In this document: positions 56,595 through 64,000 of the stretch, in pieces
Layout of the letters: each line of letters begins with the position of its first letter
Position numbering within the stretch: the first letter of the stretch is position 1
Assembly: GCF_010015585.1 (NCBI RefSeq)
Contig: NW_022985075.1
Span: forward strand, 310,001-374,000
Reading direction: 5' to 3'
Length of the DNA: 64,000 nt
Origin: Eremomyces bilateralis CBS 781.70
Lineage: Eukaryota; Ascomycota; Dothideomycetes; Eremomycetales; Eremomycetaceae
Translations under genes and position numbers: made by a program
Notes under the pieces: generated by a model
Told to the model about the DNA's origin: nothing
Seen by the model: the letters and a program-made list of their open reading frames with translations, nothing else
Databases searched by the model: none

Positions 56595-57165
56595 CTGCAC
56601 CCGTTCGGGCCAACATCGGCTAGCCCACTTGGGGAACTAACTAACTTATTATTCTTTCGTCTTCCTCTAGTTATTTTCTTTATCCCTTTTTTCCTTGTGC
56701 ATAAAGTCTTTAAGCCCACTGATCTGACTGAATTAGATGTCTAGTTTCCAATCTCAACAAGTATTAATATAGGAAGAATCGCGAAATATATGTACGTATA
56801 TAGACGGTAATACTGGACCGATATTCTGCTGCCTTGGTAGGCGGTCATTACGATAGCAGCATTTCGCTAACATTATATTGAAGTGGAAACCAAGTTGACT
56901 AATATCGTGTTATATGAAAATGAAACTCGATGGAACTCTCTAGAGAGTTCTTGAATGTTTGCGCAAGCTATTATTACAATTATCTCCGAGTGTTATGGTT
57001 CCAGGCCTGTGGCTTGTCTCCTGAATGGTAGTCACGTGACTAAGTCAACTGTCGAAGTCTTCGACATCGCGCACGCGTCGTAGATAGCTCTTCTTCTTTA
57101 GCTTTGCAGTAAATGAAAGTGGTTCTCGTAACTTCTGCGATCAAACCGTCTCACCGAGGACATAA

Positions 57166-59280
57166 CTAGCGCCTGGTTTGCCCATGACCTGATTCAAATC
57201 TCGCACCTCGCGAGCGCCGAAACCGCCAAGTGCTCATCGACTGGCGAAGAGCTTTGCCTTTGATATAGAATGGAATTCCAAGGAGGCCCAAAAGGCTCAT
57301 AATACCAGCATATGTACCAAAACATCCATCGAACCCAGCTCTGGTGACAAAGTCGACAACGCCATAACTGATACCAAACCCGACGATGTTACGGTAAGCA
57401 CCGACGGCAATAACTATTGGACCAGCCAAGTCTGGAAAGCACTCGATACCGTACGTGGTAGATATTACGTTAGCTGCTATGAATCCGAACTGCTGGACCC
57501 CTGTCATGACTAGCGGAACAGCCCAATGGAATCGATCAGCGTGACTGCATGATATTCCGAAGATGAGCGTGCCAACAGCGCCACAAATGACGGGGAGGAT
57601 CAAGTTTGGAAGTTGATGCTCGGGCTGTCGTTAAAAATGTCAGCATGGAGTATTTAGACCAACTGGCTAGGTTAAGTACTGACCTCGTGTACCCCGTTAT
57701 TCCTCTTGGCTAGGAATTGGATAACCCTATCCCCACCAAAACCTATAACAGGGATCGCGACCAAGCTAGAAACAGCAAGGGGGATAGTGGACAGCCCAAT
57801 TTTATCCGGACTCCAGCCATAGTTGATGACAAGAACATTGCCTAGGACAAGACCAGACGACAGAACCACGCCAATGAAGCATGCATTTAGGCATACAAGC
57901 TTACGATGTTGTTAGATAAGTACATGTACAAAGCCGAAAGGAGCGCCTACCCATATGATGTTCGGGAAGAGAGCACACCGGAGAAGGTCCGTGCAAGTCT
58001 CCCACATTTTCTGGGCGCCAGTTTCGCTCGAAGTAAGTCGAAGGCTGTAGAGGTAGGACCGATCCCGACCGCTCGGACGTACAGGCTCAACGAAGCCATC
58101 CGTTCCTTTAGGAGATAGGCCCGCTGGATATGTTAGCTCTTCGGAATATGCCGATAAATTGCAGTAACTCACCAAGGTCGGCTTCCGTTCGAGCCCAGCT
58201 AGTCTCGGGTATAACAAGGCCTATCAACACTAATGCAGTGGCTCCGATGAAAGCCAGAATCCAGTAATACCACCTCCAAGATAGAGCGGAAACGATATAC
58301 GTGGACGCAATACCAAGTCCTGTCCCAACAATCCCACCGGTGGACCATAGGACGGCGAGTTTAGAATTACGATTGTGAACGTAGTTGATGTCTTGAATAA
58401 TGAGCGGCGCCAGTGACTCGACTGCTCCCACACCGAGACCTAGTACACAACGTGCTCCAATATGAGAGTAGAGTCCGTGATCTTTGCCATTGGATGCTGC
58501 TGCCCAGCACAGGCATACGACTACGATAGCCGCATCGAGGACCATCATCAACCTTGTACCAGTTAATTGTGCCCCGAGGATCGACAATATTCCGCCCAGG
58601 CCAACAAATAGCGATGGAAGTGTCCCAAGCTGACTAATGGTCTGTTGACTCGGCTTTCCAGGCACAGATGGAAAGGATATGCCTTCGTAATGAGTCTCGC
58701 GGCGAATGAGTGCACCACTGGGCGGAATGCCACCAGGGGGTAGACCGCTCGGAGGAAGACCATCCGATGGCAGAACACCAGGAGGCAGACCACCAGGGGG
58801 CAGACCATTAGGAGGAAGACCACCTGGCGGCATGCCAGCGGAACCCATGGACATCATGTTCGGATCTAAGTCTTGATAATAGAGACTAACGGTTGGTAAG
58901 ATGGCTGCAATAGATTGCACAGCTGTCAATCCAGCAGCAGCAACTGAGACTATTAGAAAGGCGCCCCAAGAGATGATGATACTCTTACAAAGGCAAATCG
59001 TGAATAGAACCGCCCACTTGCGCCTCTCTGGGATTCTCAATGGATCTGAAGACTTTGTCAGCATGGTGGTCGCTGAAATTCTATCGTGGTATCTCCGCGC
59101 TGTAGTACCATTGGGATCCGATGATGGAACTGGAATCAACTGGATGGTTCCCGTGGAGTCATAGAGGTTGATAGTGCCATCAGCAACTTCCTCCCTATCG
59201 CCTCGCGTGGTCATATCTCTTCCTGCCGATGCAGTTCTTTCCTCTTGGTGGACCACACTGGGTTCTTTCTCGGGGTCCAT
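57166..59280 (-). CDS. MFS transporter with Pro-Gly repeat loop (cluster gene I)
   Basis: Major facilitator superfamily permease (sugar/aromatic-acid-like), probably importing the cluster substrate. Start ATG 59278-59280 (MDPEKEPSVVHQ). TM1 is ISWGAFLIVSVAAAGLTAVQ. A loop of Leu-Pro-Pro-Gly-Gly-type pentapeptides follows (58715-58833 in DNA), then TM2 onward (LPSLFVGLGGILSILGAQLT, RCVLGLGVGAVESLAPLIIQ) with a SxLAVLWSTGGIVGTGLG block and the PETSWARTEADL end of TM6. Short introns lead to AGLSPKGTDGFVEPV, then ACFIGVVLSSGLVLGNVLVI, NYGWSPDKIGLSTIPLAVSS, and the last exon LPNLILPVICGAVGTLIFGI. It ends GHGQTRR. Divergent from gene J. Confidence 0.85.
58715..58833 (-). repeat. 15-bp tandem repeat encoding LPPGG-type pentapeptides
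   Basis: About eight units with period 15 encode MPPGG, LPPNG, LPPGG, LPPGV, LPSDG, LPPSG, LPPGG and IPPSG. Located in the first external loop of the MFS protein, directly after TM1. Units are imperfect at DNA level, so the array is not brand-new. Confidence 0.8.
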
Positions 59281-60010
59281 TGTAACGGCAAGTCAAAGTT
59301 GTCCACCACGGTAAAAGAGAATGAATGAGCCAAAATACCAACGAGAGTTATATGCGATGTTCTCTATGACCCAAGTCCGCAGCACTGAGCGATCGGCCTT
59401 TGCGGGGTACATATCATGTTTATGTACAAGGTGTTAATGACGTTCTTCTAACCTGACACAAGGTTCACCTCTGTATTCCTATGGGCCAAAGGATAGAAAA
59501 AGGGCAATATTTGTGGCGCTTCATATCATAGCGATCAGCTATCATCCGTACCTCACTTAACTTGGTGCCATACGGAGGCAATGAGCCGGTCGATTAAGCA
59601 CAAATTACTCTATCCAAGATCCACATTGTCTCAGGCAATAGGCCAGGGTTGATTTCCGAGAAGAGATGGCCTTGAATTGGGGCGAGGTCGGATATCGAAG
59701 TCGGCATTGTGGGCATACTCACTGTCCCCGCACAGCCGATATCTGGCGGGGAGTATGATCTTTATTGCTCGCGTTCATACGCCACCAAAATCCGACGTGC
59801 TGGTGTTTACTGTGCACTCTGCATTAGCTGGGGTTAATTGTCACAAGCAAGAGTGGAGCACCCTACCGCTTCTACTAGTTATATGTCATGCGCTCGTGCG
59901 CTATCTTGAGCTCTTAACTCCTGGACGGTCGGCTTCACACGAACAAATTGTTGCATCCTGCTCACCATTCGAGAAGATAGACATCAGTCCGTCCCCCAGG
60001 TTCGGAAAAA
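59281..60010. promoter_or_regulatory. Bidirectional promoter, cluster genes I and J
   Basis: 730 bp between divergent starts with one CGG-N6-GGGG site in reverse orientation. No gene; open frame 59677-60051 on the plus strand has no recognisable domain. Confidence 0.5.
59726..59738 (-). promoter_or_regulatory. Cluster motif copy 7, CGGCTGTGCGGGG
   Basis: CGG-N6-GGGG site read on the minus strand, 273 bp upstream of gene J and 446 bp upstream of gene I. Confidence 0.55.
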
Positions 60011-61144
60011 ATGGTCGAAAAGCAAACAATCGAATGGTTTGGTATGGCTGATATGGGTTGATTATATCGCCGTCATTGCTGATGAAACCAAGGCGCCACC
60101 ACTTTTCGACTTAGAGCTAAAGGCTTGACAATCTTTCTTGACACGTGGTTGGAGAGGCCGTCAAACATACCAACATATGCCTCCATTGACGATATTGATG
60201 AATGCGATTACATCTTTATCAGCCATGCGCATTTCGATCAGTATGAATTATGAACTGACGCAAGACGCCCTGAACTGACTCTTTGCAGTCTCCCTGGCGC
60301 TGATCGCCTAGCGAAAAAGACCGGCGCAACTATAGTTGGAAACGGCGAGGCCGTGAGTGTCATGCGTGCGGCTGGCGTACCAGAAGAACAGCTTCTGCCC
60401 GTTGCCGGCGGAGAAAGGATACCTCTTTTCTCAAAGTCTATCAGGGACGAAGTGCGATCGCAGTTCAGGGAGTTTCCAAGAAGTCGCGGGCCCCCAGGTC
60501 CGCCTAGGCCAGATGTATCCAAAGCTTCACTGTCGGTGCATGTATACCCCAGTCTTCACTGCCTCATGCCTGGGCCGCCAGGTCAACATCTCGATTTCAT
60601 CGACACAGCAACTGAGTACATTGGCGGCTCTGATCCATATGCTGGCACAATCGACATTACTATGGGGATGCGATATGGCTTGCTGGCTGCTGCGAAAGCT
60701 CCTCTGAGCGCCCGTGCTCAAATGCCTCCAGATTTCAGGCCATTTGTCGAATACATAGCGGATGAGAGAAACAAGTTCTCTAACTTTGACGGAGGCCAAA
60801 TGATGTATAACTTTTTTCTCGGCGAAAAGACACTATTATATATGTCACATCTAGGCGGATATTCGGGTATCCTGAAAGAGCTCGAACCACAACCCGACAT
60901 TCTTGTTATGGGCATCGCTGGGCGCGGCAATATCAATGGCCGGCCTTTTGATGGCTCAGCTGCACAGTGTGCGACGAACATCATCAAGTGGCTGGGTGAG
61001 CCGGAAAAAATTATATGGTGTCTGCACGATAAGGCTCCAATCAAACCATTCCGCGTGGAAACCGAGGCAGCAGCGAAGATGGTAGAGGCCGAAACTCGTT
61101 CGCGAGTTTTGACTTTGGAACATGCAACTGTGTATGATCTATAG
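60011..61144 (+). CDS. Metallo-beta-lactamase-fold hydrolase, UlaG-like (cluster gene J)
   Basis: Zn-dependent hydrolase of the MBL superfamily (lactone or phosphodiester type). Start ATG 60011-60013; a first exon of only 31 nt (MVEKQTIEWF) is joined via intron 60042-60092 to GATTFRLRAKGLTIFLDTWL. A second intron (about 60240-60288) splits the metal motif: CDYIFISHAHFDH is joined to LPGADRLAKKTGAT, completing H-x-H-x-D-H. It continues with GVPEEQLLPVAGGERIPLF, HVYPSLHCLMPG (further metal His), LLYMSHLGGYSGI and IIWCLHDKAPIKPF, and ends ATVYDL. About 340 aa, full length. A lactonase or ester-opening role would suit a degradative cluster; inferred only. Confidence 0.88.
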
Positions 61145-61678
61145 CTGTTTGTAGACGAGTTGGGAGAATCATTATGCAGCAGTGCCCGACCTTGGGACAT
61201 TCTCCGAGCACTTGCAATCCCTTTCCCGTGTTTGGGCGCACAGAATTTCGCGTTGATGACCCCGGATCTGGCAGCTGAATTGAGTTGCTGGCGAATTACG
61301 GCTTACGGCAAATAATAATAATAATTCAATTTAACGTGCTATCCGGTTCCCGTTATGGTCTATGAACACGGACATTTGACTATTTAGTATGTCGCGGGTA
61401 AAAGTTTCCCCATTGCCAGGGCTATGGGTACGTAAAACCCCACCTCCTCCTTTGTGGTAGTAATTGTCCTTTCGTTTTTGCCTTCGTGGCTCTCCTTCTT
61501 GGTCGGTGCTTCCGCGGCGTGGTGGAGCAATACAGCAATATTGCTCCCCGTCGCAAGTTATCTCTTGGTTGATTTTTGGGCTGGCTGAGCCCTTTTTGTC
61601 CGTTGGGGTTATTATCCCTCACTCCGCTTTGGTTTTTTCGTTTTTGGAAAATGTCTGTTGCCGAAAATGTCCGTTGTA

Positions 61679-61851
61679 CAGTCAAACACCGCTATAACGA
61701 TTACCGCTACAGCGATATTCGCGTTATAGCGATAAGAAACCCTGCACGGATTCTCAATCAATGCTGCTAATAAAATTCGTTTTAGCGATATCCGCGTTAT
61801 TCCGATTGGATTCACCTGTACAGATTCAATCGTTATAGCAAAGGTTGACTG
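61679..61851. mobile_element. Pogo/Fot1-like MITE
   Basis: 173 bp flanked by TA on each side. Ends CAGTCAAACACCGCTATAAC and, in complement, CAGTCAACCTTTGCTATAAC form terminal inverted repeats; sub-terminal GCGTTATAGCGAT-type units recur inside. CAGT(C/T)AA...TATAACG ends with TA duplication are typical of pogo/Tigger/Fot1 elements. No coding capacity, so non-autonomous. Confidence 0.8.
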
Positions 61852-61959
61852 TATTTGTTTTTGGTCAATTGAGGAGTCGTCGTGAGGGCTTGTGGAAAAG
61901 TGTTCCGGGGGGCATCCCTGGGCGGTGTGACAGAAGATTTCCTGTAACTAGTGACTTTG

Positions 61960-62036
61960 CACAGATTCGAACTTAGTTCCTCTGAGTCTTTCTGTGCACC
62001 TATCACTCCAGTTACCATTCCACCATCGTCCCAGGG
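61960..62036 (-). mobile_element. Possible tRNA-derived SINE-like relic (Pol III A and B boxes)
   Basis: On the minus strand TGGTGGAATGG (62025-62015) fits the Pol III A box and GTTCGAATC (61972-61964) fits the B box, 42 bp apart. The flanking sequences do not form an acceptor stem and the T stem is imperfect, so it is not a working tRNA gene. A SINE head or tRNA pseudogene fits; limits uncertain. Confidence 0.35.
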
Positions 62037-63723
62037 ACACGGCTTACGGCAAAGGCTGTGGTATCCGAGGATAAAGGGCGAGTACCAAAATCCCACGCCG
62101 CATAAACGAAACGCTGGTATTCCCGTGGGATGAAGCGCCGTGCCAGATTCACGAGCAGCGCAGCTCAAACAAAGTTCTATTCGTGACGCAGGACTTCTCA
62201 CAGAAATCCCTCCTGAAAAGGGGCTTAGATAAGAAGACGCGGGTGGAGCCTGGTCATCACATGACACTCCGTGAAGGAATACATCATCAGCAAATTCGCC
62301 AGCCGAATTGTCGAAGAGACAAGATCTCTCTATGCGGTGTAAATGGGCTAAAGACATGGATCGGTGACTGTGCACCGCCCATTCATATCTTCGCTTAATC
62401 ACCGAATAAGGAGCCGCGTCATCGAGACGTTGTACCTCATGTAGGAAGAGTTGGGTAGTCGACAGTGGCGCAAGCTGGGTGCCGTGTCATGCAATCTTCG
62501 GGTCGCATTGCTGGCTACTACCATCTGAGTGTCTGTAATCTAGAACGGCCTAGCGCTAGAAAGAAGTGCTCATTGACAGTTGTACTGAGAGGATTCACTT
62601 CGAATCTGGAGCGGAGTCCGCTCGAAGAGTCGTGGATAGGGTACTGATATAACCATCCTGATTCAGGCAGCTTCTTCATCCGAATATTCTGGCGATCCAG
62701 ATACGCGCAGCATCCGGATAGAGCGGAATCTTGCAGGATCCAGTCATATCCACTGATTTTTTTATTGGAAGGGCAGCCACGTCGTATAATGGACAGGTCT
62801 CACGACTGCCGCAATGACGAGCGAGGCGCCTTCCAAAGGGGCAGCTGGAGACTTCGCACAATACACAGCCTTTATTTCCGTTTCGCCGTGGACCGTGGTT
62901 TGATTGCGACTCATGAGACGTACTGTCGCTGGCGATAAGGGGGTGCGGCAGGATGCGGCATGCATTAATTTTAGTAATTGGAGCCCGACGTGGCCCAACA
63001 TGAATCCGGATGGAGGTCATATGTTCAGTTGCGGCCAGTTCATATAACATTGCGCCTCCAGAATCCAGGGTAGAGAAGATCGGATATGTTGATAATACGT
63101 GAATGGACCACAGCGGTGGACCGTGGCGTGGCAGAGCAGCCGGATATCTGAGGGACAAAACGCAAGCCCGACGTGGAATTGCCCTGTATCAAGGAGAACC
63201 GGTAAACCAGGCCAGATTGCGCTGATCGTGTTGCCGAAGGGGAGGACAGCTCCAGCGTTGAGGGTGCCGTGCGTGGTCAAAAAGGTAGTCAGTAAGAGAG
63301 TGAGTATTTGCGGCCACCCAGGCCATTTCAGCATTCGTCAAGCGCCTCCCCTCGAGTCCGTGCTAAAGGAGCAGCGGTATCGTGAGAGAAATCGGGGAAA
63401 GGGAAATGCGTGGGCTGGCTCCGAACAAGACATTCGTATCCAAAGGCGAAGCCGACTATTGTACCGACGGTTGGCTCTGGAGGGTCCCATAATGCCTTCG
63501 AAAAGCGGGGTTGAAGCCGGCGGTTCCAGTTAGGCCAGGAAGTGGTGATAGATCTGGAAAAGAAGGGTGTGGGAGCGGTAGGGAGGACGGCGCATTTATG
63601 TAGGAAAATGACTAGAACGAGGTGGGGTCGACGGGGGATGGGCAGCTGAGAAACGATGGCGCAGAGATAGCGCTAAGTCAGAGGCGGTTCGACGAGCCCC
63701 CTAAACCCAAAGAGGCAGCGTAC

Positions 63724-64000
63724 CTAAAGTCCTGGACAGATTTTACGATAGTACCGTAGATACTCTCCCAGAGTGCCCATGACATTATTCCTCGGAGTCG
63801 TCGCGGTATTGCGAGGTAGTTGAAGCGGGCCCCGGACTTCGATTTGGATGGTAGCCGACGGAACCCCCATCGGTTCGAGACGAACCGATATGTCCGCTGA
63901 CTGGTTCGGAGTGTCGGACGTGGTGGAGTGGGCTTGCTCTCCATGTCCTATGGAATGGGGAATTGCAGTGGAAGCCTTGAGTTTGGAGATAGAGGCTGGG
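63724..64000 (-). CDS. Possible 3' end of an unidentified gene, runs off right edge
   Basis: A minus-strand frame is open from the right window edge to a TAG at 63724-63726, about 91 codons: SISKLKASTAIPHSIGHGEQ, then AHSTTSDTPNQSADISVRLE, then PMGVPSATIQIEVRGPLQLP, ending LRYYRKICPGL. Ser/Thr-rich, without a recognised domain. It could be a real C-terminus or chance. Confidence 0.25.
   Translation of the reverse strand, partial: PASISKLKASTAIPHSIGHGEQAHSTTSDTPNQSADISVRLEPMGVPSATIQIEVRGPLQLPRNTATTPRNNVMGTLGEYLRYYRKICPGL

Larger units (their letters stand above)
56300..57165. promoter_or_regulatory. Promoter of cluster gene H and 3' side of gene I
   Basis: 866 bp; contains one CGG-N6-GGGG site close to gene H, a GATT tetranucleotide tract at 56577-56594, and AT-rich sequence. 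No gene seen. Confidence 0.5.
61145..63723. other. Gene-poor region with MITE and SINE-like relic
   Basis: 2.6 kb with only unrecognised open frames. Contains an (AAT)n run at 61311-61325, a pogo-like MITE (61679-61851), Pol III box-like sequences (61964-62025), and a 15-bp direct repeat (61298-61312 and 62039-62053). 62400-63700 has mixed open frames with no domain. Confidence 0.45.

Noticed and set aside
42365-61144. Secondary-metabolite biosynthetic cluster
   Set aside because: No PKS, NRPS, terpene cyclase, prenyltransferase or P450 in the block; enzyme content fits breakdown better. A tailoring-only satellite cluster remains possible.
61422-61685. Minus-strand frame rich in Arg/Gln next to the pogo-like MITE
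   Set aside because: Considered as a fossil element fragment; no motif of any known family, so not called.
61960-62036. Functional tRNA gene
   Set aside because: A and B boxes are good but no acceptor stem pairs and the T stem is mismatched.
63017-63334. 105-codon minus-strand frame with a signal-peptide-like start
   Set aside because: Hydrophobic start but no Cys pattern, no homologue recognised, and a longer plus-strand frame overlaps it.

Overview
The window looks like chromosomal DNA of a filamentous ascomycete, most likely Eurotiomycetes (Aspergillus/Penicillium type). Genes are compact and often divergently paired. Introns are mostly about 45-70 nt with GT...AG ends. Conserved housekeeping genes are interleaved with secreted enzymes, transporters and a fungal accessory cluster. 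No rRNA gene, intact tRNA gene, CRISPR array, or polyketide-synthase, NRPS or terpene-synthase backbone was seen. Gene models were built by reading splice sites by eye; names rest on recognised motifs, not database searches.

0-30 kb is mainly core biology. In order: the 5' part of an Itc1-like chromatin-remodelling subunit, a two-RRM RNA-binding protein, the diflavin reductase Tah18, a RING-finger protein, the divergent 60S-biogenesis pair nip7/noc3, a secreted pectate lyase, the tRNA hydrolase Vms1, the SAGA subunit Sgf73, a decayed F-box gene, an ankyrin-repeat gene with two disruptions, an HSL-type esterase, and an HMG-box factor. 30-41 kb is looser: an MFS transporter, a MATE transporter and a secreted agmatinase-like ureohydrolase separated by gene-poor DNA.

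42-61 kb holds the most interesting region: ten genes, mostly in divergent pairs. They encode two paralogous CMD/AhpD-like proteins, two paralogous phenol-hydroxylase-type flavoprotein monooxygenases, a DUF3500 protein, a CocE/NonD-type hydrolase, a fumarylacetoacetate-hydrolase-family protein, a salicylate-hydroxylase-type monooxygenase, an MFS transporter with a Pro-Gly repeat loop, and a metallo-beta-lactamase-fold protein. This set fits uptake, hydroxylation and hydrolytic breakdown of an aromatic or ester/lactone-bearing compound better than synthesis of one. Each of the six promoter regions carries at least one copy of the 13-bp pattern CGG-N6-GGGG, suggesting one shared regulator (or CreA-type repression). 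No regulator gene is visible in the window.

The cluster is bracketed by small TA-flanked inverted-repeat elements: a 424-bp fold-back MITE on the left and a 173-bp pogo/Fot1-like MITE on the right. A possible tRNA-derived, SINE-like Pol III relic lies beside the right-hand MITE. The last 2.5 kb is gene-poor, with a possible partial reading frame running off the right edge.
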